64,000 nt of DNA from the NCBI GenBank assembly GCA_002633025.1, contig NMRB01000071.1:81932-145931 (forward strand). The letters run 5' to 3'. Numbering within the stretch: position 1 is the stretch's first letter; each line of letters opens with the position of its first letter. This document shows, piece by piece, positions 12,399 through 23,736 of this stretch. The stretch is from Notospermus geniculatus. Taxonomy: Eukaryota; Nemertea; Pilidiophora; Heteronemertea; Lineidae. The notes under the pieces were generated by a model, which saw only the letters and a list, made by a program, of their open reading frames with translations, ran no database searches and had not been told where the DNA came from. The position numbers and the translations under genes are program-made.

Positions 12399-13303
12399 NT
12401 TCGAGATTGTTTCTGACCATCAAAGCTTGTTTCGTGACGTTTGTCGTTCAAATCATCATTACCAATGAAATTCACAACAAAATGGCAGACGTGTCAAGCC
12501 CAGGTTCGGGCGACCAACTGCCCGTTTTGCGAACAAAATGTTTCCTGTGTACCGGAAAAAATTGACATTGATTGTGATAAACGGATGCATTTTCATTTAA
12601 TCTAATAGTTTTGGGATAACTTTATCTTACTTTCTGCAAATGCTCCACCAATCACCATAATGTTCTATAACTGCAGTCTGATCTCAATTCGTAAAAGGAG
12701 CAATATTCAAAATTGGGATGCGCCGGTCGTTGCATTGGCTGTGCATTTAGTGACATCCTTGCTACATGTACTTCAATAATGCATATGGCTGACTCAAAAT
12801 AAGTCTAACTTAATTAATGCTTTAACATGGTGAAGTGTTTGAGTCTGACTACAAAGTTAATAACACGGAAGACAACATGATGCAAAAGGTAAACAAGATG
12901 TAGGAGGCGATGATGAACGTATTAAGAGGTTACTGGATTAGTTTTGTGTCATGAGTAGTTTTATCATCGATCAGTTTGAAGTGTTCGATGGAATATATTT
13001 CGGAATTTTGTAGTACTTTGGTACGGTTAGTGGCATTTAATAGATCTGATGGTAAAAGAAAGAGGCAGGCATGATTGGAAGTGTACACCACGCTTTGTGT
13101 ACATGTATCTCAACGTGGTACGCAGTGCAGAGCCAAAAAAATTAATCGGTCGCGTATTTCGTGTGAAATCAGACGCCGCATCTCAATGCTAAACGTATTT
13201 TTTTCGTCTTCAAGGTGTGTATCAGGTCAGGACAGCCTCCGTTTGTACCAGTTGTTCTCTGCACGCTGCAAGATGGTTCTGCCCAGCAGCAGACCGATAC
13301 ACC
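12399..13303 (+). repeat. segmental duplication, copy 2
   Basis: A 905-bp second copy of 11475-12397. It starts right after the N and ends with the same CAGACCGATACACC before unique sequence resumes. Divergence is at a level plausible for two alleles; a tandem placement of haplotypes explains the N best. Confidence 0.9.
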
Positions 13304-13892
13304 ACAAACGGAATAAAGAAACGAATAGAAATAACAAAGAATAATATGATTGAAATTATTGGCTGCGGGACTGTTGTAGGTCTAGATAGGTGCGCACCAT
13401 GTTTATGTTATACAGGGTTCCTATTGTTGGGATAGAATAGCCTAAAGATGTATACCTTTGTCGTTTATAACATATTTTCCGATTTAATCGCTCGTTAAGA
13501 GAATGCTGTTTTATCAGTTGACACAAGAGTTTGGATTTTGCGGGTTACGTGGCAGGAGATGTGCTACATGGAGTGCTGGCTTCCGTGGGACAGCCCGGAG
13601 GTCTGTAGCCGACGTGATTCCTGCTTTGCTGTGCGCTTCCCCGGTGGTTTCTTTCTCGGGGCGGGCGCAGTATCGCAGTGGCCACTCGTTGGTGACGAAA
13701 GAGCGGCTTCTCTTATCATCAAAATGACATAAGCTGATATCAAGCCATGCAAAACCCGCAGCTTCTTGAAAGTTTTTTTACCGATAGTACCACGATCCCA
13801 TGTTGTTTTATTATGTCCCGAAAATATCTCGCCCAAGGTCCTTTGTGGGTTCTGCGTTGAATCGTTTGGAAGGCATGAAGAAGGCAATATTG
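13304..13892. other. no gene recognised
   Basis: Slightly GC-richer stretch with overlapping short frames on both strands near 13500-13730. None resembles a known protein. Confidence 0.5.
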
Positions 13893-14272
13893 GTGAGTTT
13901 TCGCAAATCTGACGAAACACGAAGTACGAAATACGAAACTGGACTTCATTTCCATGACGTAAAGTATTTCAGGAGATAGTTGGTACCACAAATATCACAT
14001 GCTGCAAGCGTATGACGTTAGACTGATAGAGTTACGCCGGTATATTAAAATTTGAAATTTATCTTTCGTTTCCACTTCGTAGATACGAAGTGGAAATTTA
14101 AGAATTCAAGATGCAACATAACTCTCTCGGTCTTACATGATATGCTAAAAGACGCACTGGCAGCGGGGTCATTTTTTTGTGGTAGCAATCATATCCAGAA
14201 ATACATAAGGTCCGGGAACTGAAGTTGAATTTATTTCGTACTTCATGTTTCGTCAGATTTGCGAAACCTCAC
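13893..14272 (+). mobile_element. MITE family A, copy 1 (380 bp)
   Basis: Terminal inverted repeats run GTGAGTTTTCGCAAATCTGA at the left and end in CAGATTTGCGAAACCTCAC at the right; they extend into ACGAAGTACGAAATACGAA-like sequence. A central hairpin TTTCCACTTCGT/ACGAAGTGGAAA is present. The internal blocks CAGGAGAT, CATGATATGC and AAAGACGCACTGGCAGC match the copy at 62513-62909. It has no coding capacity, so it is non-autonomous. Confidence 0.85.
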
Positions 14273-15413
14273 TCTTTGTAATGTACGATTTTCATATCCT
14301 TTGCAGACTGGGAGTATGCTTTACTATTACTTGACATGACATGACTTAGGAAAGAAACTTCAGCGGACGGTTTGAAGGTTCCTCCCAAACGGAGCAGATA
14401 CCAGGATAATCCGTCAGTTCATCGGATCCTGGTGCAGGTATTGTCAAGAAAACTGTTATTTAAAGCATCTTTTCACAGAACAATCGAGAGCAGCTGGTTT
14501 TGTCATGGATTCAAACCTGATGGTCGTTGCACCTCCTGTGCCACTTACATCCTCATTAATGAAACAATTAGGATGGCATCAAAAAGAAACCAGAAACAGG
14601 GTGTTTGAATTTTGAAACAAGTCTGAATTACCTGAACATTAATTGCATGAGATTTGAGAAATGGATTCTATAACCCCATGTTGAACAATACAATCGGATG
14701 CGAACCCGAGAGAAAACGTTTGCAACTCGAGCGGTGGGGTCAGTGAATTGGTGACTTACTTTGTCATCCTGCAGAGAAGTCTGAAACCTCAACATATGGC
14801 TCGAGCAAATCTGCCAATGAACAGCAAAAGATGACACTTTTTTCTCTCAAAGATATGTCATATGTCAGACGGGGCTACTGTGCGTTTGCGTTGTTACGTT
14901 GCACGAGATGTCATTTGTTTGATGGCTTCCGCGAAGCCCAATTAAGTTATCATTCACGACGACAAACACAGCATGGGAATCGCAAAGGCCGCGACTTTAT
15001 TATCAAATCGGATGTCTTGGAAACATACCTACAATAGAAATGTCATTGAGATTCGAGCGATTGTCAAAGTCCAAGAAATTTCAGATTTATTAACCATGGT
15101 AGTGGTATTGTTAGGCTGGGATTATGTCAACTGCATCTGCTTTAACAGCAGATATCAATCCGATATTTTAAAATCATAATACGCATAATATCTACCATTC
15201 ATAACAGTGTGAGGCTGGGGTCGGTCACTGGAGGGTCTACCAAGTGTTCATTATGAATGTTCCGCCAGTAAATCAGCCAATGGGTCTTGCTGAACATGTG
15301 AATGCAAATGTGTGTGAATCGACTTCGACATGATCGAAGAAAATGCTCCGCTCGGGTTGAAGGACCCGGGTTGAAGGACCCGATCTGGAATCAACCACGC
15401 TTCCTAATCAATA
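14273..15413. other. no gene recognised
   Basis: Unique non-coding sequence. Near 15351-15375 an octamer-scale direct repeat (TTGAAGGACCCG) occurs twice. Nothing else seen. Confidence 0.55.
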
Positions 15414-15551
15414 GGGAGTTTGAGATCAGCAACTTATCACGGATCCTTATACGTATACGGATCGAAATGTACACAAAATTTGTCCTCGTTGTACAGAAAT
15501 CTATCCGTATACGTATAAGGATCCGTGATAAGTCGCTGATCTCAAACTCCC
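15414..15551 (+). mobile_element. MITE family B, copy 1 (138 bp palindrome, TA target site)
   Basis: Nearly the whole element is two inverted arms. The left starts GGGAGTTTGAGATCAGC and runs through CTTATCACGGATCCTTATAC; the right is its complement. Dinucleotide TA flanks both ends (15412-15413, 15552-15553), the target-site duplication typical of Tc1/mariner-driven elements. A second copy is at 58692-58839. Confidence 0.88.
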
Positions 15552-16472
15552 TAATGTCTTTACGCCACGTATTGAGAAGTTCGATCAACATTGCAGTGTG
15601 TAATCAGCTTGCTTCTTCTAAATATGACTTAGATCTATGGGGTCCTAAGGCATGTCTTGAGTATTGGCTTTAGAAGAGCATTCGATACTGTCAGATTGAT
15701 TTTCCACCAGCCTCGCTCAAGAGGTTTAAACAGGCAGTTTACACTTTCTGCACCGGTCAGGCACTGGAATTGCACATGCTGTACTGCACCATGTGCAAAT
15801 CCCAGTGCGTTTCATACCTACAAAGAACAAAAAAACAATTAAATGGGACGTCAAGTTTGGCTCAGTCAACAGCCATCCAGGCGTTACCCATTTTCGAAAA
15901 TGCATGGTCAATTTAAGCCAAGTGTACAACCTATTTCATAACTCATTTTTCTTTTTGTACAAATTGCATGTATGACAACACACACGTAGTTTCGGCTTGC
16001 ATGCTCACACACGAACTTAGTATGAATCAGCTACAAAGCCCTTGACATTATCAGCTTAGTGTTAGGATAACCCAAGACCTTTGGCAATAAATTGGAGACC
16101 TATGTCACTTTTTTCTTGTTTTTCCTAAGTATCATAACCTTCAGACATATAGTCTTATCTTTTTGATGAGTATAGATTGCTTTGAATGCATACAGATCAT
16201 GGACTATTTGTTTCGTTATGTCTCTCAGCGCTACATTTTAAAAATCTCAAGAAATGGTGTCTCACGTTGGAGTTTTCATTCTTTCATACTAGGAGGAGAT
16301 TTAAAGCCCCCATTATGTCGCAAGGTTGATAGTGAAGGGCTGAGGGGACATTTCACAGCTTTGGAGAAACCTCATGGTACGAAGTACCGACGATCCAAGT
16401 TGGCCGGGAGTGATGAGTTACCAACCAGCAATGACCAAATTCTTTCACACCATAGCTTGGACATGACCTGGT
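15552..16472. other. no gene recognised
   Basis: Unique non-coding sequence. A palindromic GCACCGGTCAGGCACTGGAA / CCATGTGCAAATCCCAGTGC region (about 15750-15810) is imperfect and not classifiable. Confidence 0.5.
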
Positions 16473-16577
16473 AGTTGGGAAAACCTGGACGCAGATTACA
16501 GGCGGTGCAATGCAATGATGCAAAATCCTGCATCCATCGTCCAGCATCCAAAATCTGCGTCCAGATTTTTCCAACTA
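16473..16577 (+). mobile_element. short MITE family C (105 bp with TA ends)
   Basis: Inverted arms TAGTTGGGAAAACCTGGACG and its near-complement at the right end (CGTCCAGATTTTTCCAACTA), each about 26 bp. The outermost TA on both sides is likely the duplicated target. The interior is about 50 bp and non-coding. Only one copy is seen in the window. Confidence 0.75.
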
Positions 16578-18244
16578 TCCTTGGACCTTGGCTCACCAAG
16601 AAGATAGGCCCTAGCATCACCTTTATCTGGTGCCAACTCATGGAGTATTCGAACCTATTTAAGAAGTATAGACTTCACCATTCAACGCAGGCATGGTGTG
16701 TGATAAGATGTACACATGTATGGTGCGATCTTCCAATGGCCATTTAAAAATGTTTCAAATGAATTTGGTACATGTATCACGGTACGTTATACAGCGACAA
16801 GTGTATGTCGCCATAAGTGATGGATGTACTACAAGGCTTCAAGAGTCAACACCGGATTTGACAGATTGCAATGAAGAACTGCATCGTCACATCACAGACA
16901 AGTAGAGACTGTACCATGGATGAGGTCTTCTTTATTTCCTAAGGCGGCGGGGGGGGGTTGAACATGGATGTTGGACCATGCCAGAAAAAAAATGCGATTG
17001 ATTTATCATCAATATCGACAGTCATGCCTGATCTCGGAGACCTCTCGATCCTTTGCTCCAGATCGTGGAATCACCATCAAGGAAGTTCTAGTTGGTACGT
17101 TATTTCCACAGATGGCGTTCAGAGAGAAGCTAGCATTGATCTGGCGTTACCAGCGAATGTTTCCTGTCTTATTCATTATCAAGTTTTCATAGCTTTCATG
17201 TCACCACCAACCCTGTTCAGGTAAAAAAATGCAAAACTGTAGGATGTATTTCTCCCATTTATATGCCCCAAGGTTTGCGTGCAAACCGCCTCAGACACAA
17301 CCAAGGAGTAAAATCCATCTGTTGACATGTGCTCGCTGCGACCTACCTGGAAAAAAAACGACCTGAGGACAAAGACCAGCACTCCCCTAAAGAATGCATT
17401 CCTCGGCTTCAGCCATAGTGTGGGTGACCTATGTCTCGTTCTAGACACTGAAAACCTGTTTGACAAACCTCCCTGGCCTATTCACAAAACACTCTGGTAG
17501 CATTTCGATTGAAGTTTTTTCCTTCTGCCCATTGTCCTTTGACCTAGTAATGGTCTAAGGACACAGAAGTGCGCCCATACTTGCTGTGAGACTTGAAAAT
17601 ATGATCAGTACTAGTATGCATACGCCGAGTGACTAATGGGCCACTCTTTGTGACCCGACGGGACAACCAGGTCAACTAGAAAAAAAGTCTCCAACTCAAA
17701 AGATAAGAACATGTACACTTGGCGATTGACATGGATGTGTATGCATTCTTGAGAATCAGGACAGTAGCCTGCTCTATCTTGAACCATGGACAAGGTATGT
17801 GTCAAGCAAAAAATCTCGTGTGGAAAACATAATGGTCGGGGTTGTCATATGAAGCATGAACACCCAAACAAGCGACCGAATATCGCTTTCGTCCGAAGAG
17901 CAACTCAACTGCCAGATATCGTGAACTCGACTTTGAAAGTGGCACCAGTGTAACCACCAAAGACACGACAGAGGTTTTTTATACCTCGACGAGGTTGATA
18001 TCGCTAGATATTGGTACGGATGCCGAAAAAAACTCGTCAATCCGTGGACAGGAATTACGAACAAGCATCCCCTCCGCGCAATACAAAAACGTATTGGTGA
18101 GAAGCTTCGTTCCCCCTCAAGCTGAAGACGGGGTATGATAGTAACACAAGTACCTACATACCAGAGTTGGCATACCACAAAGTTGTACGCCCTTTCGGAA
18201 GGGCCTACACCTCCTGTAAAAAGTGAAAGGACCGGACTGGACTG
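16578..18244. other. no gene recognised
   Basis: Unique non-coding sequence with a G-run near 16948-16957 and the palindromic 13-mer ACCTCGACGAGGT at 17983-17995. Nothing else supported. Confidence 0.5.
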
Positions 18245-18481
18245 ATGAAAAGGGATGAGGACAACTTCTCGTATAAAAAGAAGGATGAGGACAACTTCTT
18301 TTATAAAAAGAATGATGAGGACAACTCGTATAAAAAGAAGGATGAGGACAACTCGTATAAAAAGAAGGAGAGAAGGAGAGGAAAGAGACAGGATGGGAGA
18401 GCAGGGACGGCGAGTCATATCGATCAAGCAAGACGATCTAGGGTTGGGGAGATCAATCATAACCCTGCCCGTCTCTGCTGA
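18245..18481 (+). CDS. small open frame spanning an in-frame minisatellite (uncertain)
   Basis: ATG-started 78-codon frame. Four tandem units of 30, 30, 27 and 27 bp (18251-18364) encode DEDNFSYKKK-like repeats, followed by a basic stretch KKERRRGKRQ that looks like a nuclear-localisation signal. Every unit length is a multiple of three, so the frame survives copy-number change. No homologue is recognised and the opposite strand is also open (SCPHPSFYT repeats). It may be a chance frame over a minisatellite, or an exon. No splice or promoter evidence was found. Confidence 0.15.
   Translation: MKRDEDNFSYKKKDEDNFFYKKNDEDNSYKKKDEDNSYKKKERRRGKRQDGRAGTASHIDQARRSRVGEINHNPARLC
18251..18364 (+). repeat. 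minisatellite, 27-30 bp unit, four copies
   Basis: Unit GATGAGGACAACT(TCN)CGTATAAAAAGAAG. Copies start near 18251 (slightly diverged start), 18281, 18311 and 18338. The first two copies have three extra bases (TTC). Confidence 0.85.
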
Positions 18482-20034
18482 GAGGTCGATTATGTCAATG
18501 CCTTCTCAATCAGGTTTGATACACGTGTATCTCCCAACCTTGTCTGCATTCAGAATCAATATATAATTGGCTAAGTTCAATCAATACGAAAATCAGACTA
18601 AAACAATGCCAATTTCAGAGGCAAAATGAGCCAAATTACAAAATTAACTTCGAAGTGGTCGGTAATTTTTAACAATTTCAAATAGTCGACTGTGATATCG
18701 AAGCAGTTTCAACTGTCAACGTTATGTCCAGTGTTTATTTACCAAAGTGTTAGTCATGTGCTGAGTGGTCACGAGAGACTGATACTCAAAAGAAATGCTA
18801 CACTGTCATAGCATGCAGGATTTTATTTCATTTGTTTTAAGATTTGAAAGCCATTTAATTGGACAGTCATGATATATACGTAGCCCACGGCATGAAATTG
18901 GTATCCTTTTTGCGTGAAATGGCTTCAGGCTCTAGATATCAATATTTTGACTCCATTTCACTTGATAGAACGGCCCGGTAAGCCCGAGGTACAGGCGTAA
19001 TCTTGGGAATCCATTTTGGATGAAATAGGCCCTATACGATCGGTTTGGGTTGCTTGAACTAGCAAGTCTGGAAAGACTTTCCTGCAGGACTTACATCGAT
19101 GCATTTTCTGACATTGAACTGCTTTGCCACCTGTACTAGATATACTAGTGTACAACCATTACGATGATATTGATCAAATATCAATTTGTTTGTTATTCAA
19201 TGTTTTAGCATGTGCAACGGATTTATGACTCCGGGCGATATAAAATAGATAGTGTACTATTCCCATGAAAATGATACTGCAATCATCTAAAGTTGTTTGC
19301 CTTTTGGAGTATCTAGCCTCTTGCCGCCCATGTCAGTGTTGGAATGGCAAAGCACACTCATAGGACATTTTTTAGAAAGATTTCTCATGAACATACACAC
19401 TGACATGACTGAACGACGATTAAGAGTCCTACCTCATACCACGTGGGCTATAGCTAAGAAGGGTGACTTGCAGCTCAAGCAGAGATCTGCGCTACAGTTG
19501 AAAATCAAAGCATCCCTTTTCTTGGAGACCGGGCCTAGCTACTGAGGAATCGTTAGGCTTATAGGTCAACAACACCTGAAGCAAAATACAGGCATGGGAT
19601 TCCAATCTCGAGGGAAAGCCTGATGGCTCGCGAAGCCAAATCACAGCGCAACCCTCTGGAACTACGTCAAACAAGAGTCCGACGAGACCCTCCCCTTCAT
19701 GTTTTTTTAAAAACTTTGCCAAGCATCATGTCAAGATCAGACTTTCGACTGAAGAAGACTGGTTAGGTCTCCCAGAAGAGGCTAGGGAGAATAAGCATCG
19801 GTGACTAACCATATGCTTGTAGCTCCCTCTATAGTGGTAAGCCCCTGTCTATTAGACCATGAATTTACAATTCCATTTACATTAATATTTACATTAATAT
19901 TTACAAGTTTTATTATTGGAGTATTATAGGATTATTTACAGTTACATGTACCTAGAGTTTAAGTTACCACCATTATTTAACTTTTTGGGAGCAGTTTGAG
20001 ATGATAAGGATGTGTAGACTATGGTATACTGTTC
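18482..20034. other. no gene recognised
   Basis: Unique non-coding sequence with a short duplication TTTACATTAATA at 19874-19902. No gene supported. Confidence 0.5.
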
Positions 20035-20146
20035 TGAGATACTTAAGCTTTGTAATGAGATAATGAGATAATGAAGCTTCGTAATGAGATGAGATACTGA
20101 AGCTTTGTTACGAGATAATGAGATACTGAAGCTTTGTAACTGAAGC
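20035..20146 (+). repeat. imperfect tandem repeat with GAGATACTGAAGCTTTGT units
   Basis: Three to four units of roughly 25-36 bp composed of GAGATAATGAGATA and CTGAAGCTTTGTAA. Non-coding. Confidence 0.8.
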
Positions 20147-22672
20147 AATGGTTCCCCATCCCTCCCCTTCATGTTTGACTTGGGCCATATTTTCCACAGA
20201 AGTTTGGTAGTGAAGGGTTAATGGGACGGCTGAATCGTATTTCCTGCTCATCACCTCGGGAGTCAGATGGTATCCTTTGACCGGCCAATGGCTTTGTTTG
20301 CTTGTCTTCCAGCCCACTATGGTAACGATTTATGAAGTCTGTAAATGACCCAAACAACTTATTGACAAGCTTAAAAATAACTTCTGGGATTGTGTTGTCA
20401 AAAAGTAGCTCGGGCAATATTTCTTTGTAGTTCTTTGGATTCTTTGTAGTTGGTTGAATACGTACGCCTCTTCATTCATACGTCTCCAGAATATGAATGA
20501 TGAGGTATAATCTCAAAGTCTCTTTGACCCAATAATAAAGAAAAACCGTCCAAAAACATTTTTAAAAAAGAACGAGCTGTACTACTAACAGAGTACACAC
20601 TAGACATGCTCTAAAATTTGCTCTAATCAAAGTTAACACTCGCAATTTTAACTTAACCACTAAAGTATGATGAGAAATTATGTTTTTATTACTTACAATC
20701 TGTTGGTTAGGCATAGCACGACCACAAGTTGTAACAAGAAGCATGAATATTTTAAATCAATTATTATACTGTGGAAGTGTACTTTTCAACGTTACATCGC
20801 AATGTGCAGCCAAAAGCATGCTGCGAAATACTTTGCACCTTCCACAGAACACCATATATGTTTTTTTTTAAATTTTATTTTATATTTTAAATTCCAGCGT
20901 TGTTACAACTATGGTACCAAAAATAGATAAGCGAGCTTCTATTTTTGATGGCACTGATGTCATGACTTATGACCCCCCTTTTCAAATCGATTATTCTAAT
21001 TTCTTTCAGTCTGTCCTTCAGACTACTTTCCCCCAACACAACTCCTCCAAAGTAGTTTTTTCCTCTTTACTTGCAGACACACCATGACAGAGCCTTTTCC
21101 CTCTCGAGCACCCTTCGGCGACATTTACCAGATCATCTTTCCCTTTCCTCGGAGTCTCCCAAGCCTGCCAAGGTGACGATTCCGTCTCCAAATTCCATCG
21201 GCCACGTTGTTCCTCAAGGCACTGACTAATAGAGGCGTCAACCATATTACGAATTCTTAATCAATGCGTCTTATGATTATTAGAGGGCAGAGAGATAGTC
21301 GGTCATGTCAAAGGTCTACAACAAGGGATTAAGTCGTTTTAGAATATACCTTCTTCTCTGGTCCATGCTGGTACAAATTTGGACATAGTGGGTCCTGAGA
21401 CTGTCTCGCAGTCAGCTGAACTCTTGGTAGAGAACAGACGAAGGATTTCACACACGCTGCGGTTTGTCAAGATGATATCCTCGTGTAATGTATGAAGACG
21501 GAGTCAACCTTTTATGTTCAGAGGTTAATCAATACATGAATTGAGTTTATCTAGCAACCGCCGCGTTGCATCACTTAGCTGCTCGTGTCAGAGGAAAGCC
21601 TGCATGTGTAGTTTCAACTACGGAACCTGCGTCAGGCGGTGGTGTCAAACGGAAGCAGACGGGGCCAATTCTTTGGCAGATGACCGCCATTTTGTTTGTG
21701 CTTTGTCGCCTCCGAAAGTGGAGAGCAAGGGAATTTTTGGAAAAGAAAACAGATGTCTTTTTTGTTAATGTATTCATTCTACTATCAGGAAGGGCAGAGA
21801 TCAATTGGCTATGCTAATGAATGTGCCTTGAACTGGCTCCAGGAGAATTCATCATTACCCTCAATGCATTTTTTTCATAGTAGTTTTATGTCAGTCGGAT
21901 TTTCAAAAAACAAACACGACAGTTGATGCATAAATTGTGAGTAGTTCTGCAATTTCATTCCGATTAGAAATGGAAATAGCGTATAATGCCAGAGCAATTT
22001 TCGTAATTAGGCCCCGGCAACCTCCACGAAACTATCTCTTTTAACTACCCGTGATATTAGTTGGTAATTTAAAATTGATACACGCATTATCTGGGGTATT
22101 GTAAAGGGAACGCAGGCATGGTTGGCATATAGTTAATTACAATATAAAAAATCAAGTCCAAAAATGACATGTTACAATTATATCTGAATGGGGCCGGGTG
22201 TAGTTGTTGATGTAATTTGCTAATTATCTCAGCAATTAAACACCAGATATGAATGTTAATGAAAAGCGGTATGGTTCGAATGTCAATTGGCTGCTCCGTG
22301 ACACTAGGGGTGCCACTGACGACACGCAGGAATTCAGATATTTCCAAAACCTTCTTGACCTTTTCTGAAGATGGTTTTGTGAATTTTAAGGTCAGGCCTT
22401 GCCATTATCTACGTCACAATCTGAGACATCTTGGGATCTTGATACCAAGATACTGGTACACGTATACCTATATTGTTCATGAATATACATATAGGCCTAC
22501 TGCCTCACACAACAAGTGGCGTGGCGAGCTAGAAGTTCGAGGCATTCATACGAATGGCAAGTGGCAGATTGCAAGACCAGCTACGATGGTCCCAACGAAA
22601 ATGCTTACAATGCTAGCCACAGATCAAGTGAAAAAATGCACTTTGGGGAAATACGAAATCATTTTGCTGATA
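20147..22672. other. no gene recognised
   Basis: Unique non-coding sequence. Frames at 21566-21817 overlap on both strands and carry no known motif. Confidence 0.5.
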
Positions 22673-22792
22673 TTGGGTCATATGAATAGACTAGCAAATG
22701 CTTTTACTTCAGATTTGTACAGCACTGCCAGGTGCATTTGTATTGCAAAATTAAAGTAAAAGCTTTTACTAGTGTTTATTCATATGACCCAT
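22673..22792 (+). mobile_element. MITE family D, copy 1 (120 bp)
   Basis: Ends TTGGGTCATATGAATAGACT and TTTATTCATATGACCCA are inverted. The interior CAGATTTGTACAG...TGCATTTGTATTGCA appears reverse-complemented in the copy at 42282-42404, showing a true family inserted in opposite orientations. Confidence 0.85.
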
Positions 22793-23269
22793 TGTCTTTC
22801 GGTGGTCATCAATACACCGCAGTTGCTGCGACGTTGATTTTGCACTGCATCGGGTGAGTTGCTTCCAAGTGTGTACGAGGATGCACAGAGCATAAACTGC
22901 AGAATGCACATAACACGGCGTGTTCTGTTGCCAAACCTTGAAATCAATATGGCGGCTGCTTGTTGATACAACCTGTAAAGTTATCCACTCTACTGTTGAT
23001 CGGAGATGCAGGAGAATTGAGGGAAATATCGTCTGATCTTAGATCAGTGACACCAGGTTATGTACCCAGATATTGATTAGACCATTTCGGGGCGATGAAC
23101 GGATCAAGCGACTGGACACAGATTAAAGACCAAGATTTTTGTTCAACGCGATCTCTCTTCCGCACCATTGACCTCGAACAGTTCCTGTCTGGACACCAAA
23201 TGACCATCCCCAATCAATAGACATGGTAAGTGGCAAAGGGCACATCAAAGGAGTTTCAATTTCTCTATA
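22793..23269. other. no gene recognised
   Basis: Unique non-coding sequence. No feature found. Confidence 0.5.
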
Positions 23270-23296
23270 TACATGTACATGTACATGTACATGTAT
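23270..23296 (+). repeat. ACATGT microsatellite
   Basis: About four perfect repeats of the self-complementary hexamer. Single ACATGT/TACATGTA words are scattered through the whole window. Confidence 0.9.
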
Positions 23297-23513
23297 GTGC
23301 GGGCGCTGTATGATCGCGATGAAGCAGCGAATCTGCCACTTCTGCAGGAATAGGAAGCAGTAATGCAAGACCTTCAGGAACTGATGGACAAACCCAAGCA
23401 AGGTTTTGAATACCACGTCTACGACAAAACCACCAAGGTATTGACATGCAGGATATTCACGTTACGTGAAGGCAAAGTGTGCTGATTTGCTGTGCTTTCC
23501 CATCTTGTCAAAC

Positions 23514-23736
23514 TACCCAGGGTTTCACGTGGGCCACTTCGGAAAGTACGGCAATGATGTAAAGCGCGCACGAGGGAAGCGTCCGAGAGTAAGGGACTTC
23601 GTGGAAACATGGGTGCCAAACCCAAGGGTTTCACGTGGCCCACTTCACAAAGCACGACAATGATGTAAACCGAGCACGAGGGAAGGGTCCCACATGTCCG
23701 AGAGTAAGGGACTTCATGGAAACATGGGTGTCCAAA
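23514..23736 (+). repeat. tandem duplication of ~106-117 bp unit
   Basis: Unit 1 (23514-23619) and unit 2 (23620-23736) share GGGTTTCACGTGG, CCACTTC, AATGATGTAAA, GCACGAGGGAAG, CCGAGAGTAAGGGACTTC and GGAAACATGGGTG. Unit 2 has an 11-bp insertion that breaks any shared frame. No known protein. Confidence 0.85.

Noticed and set aside
12137-12565. 142-codon open frame across the N at 12398.
   Set aside because: It exists only because two duplicated segments are joined at an N; the copy at 13075-13344 diverges in frame.
22253-22759. 168-codon open frame.
   Set aside because: It runs through MITE family D and its translation has no recognisable domain; the length is within chance for this window.
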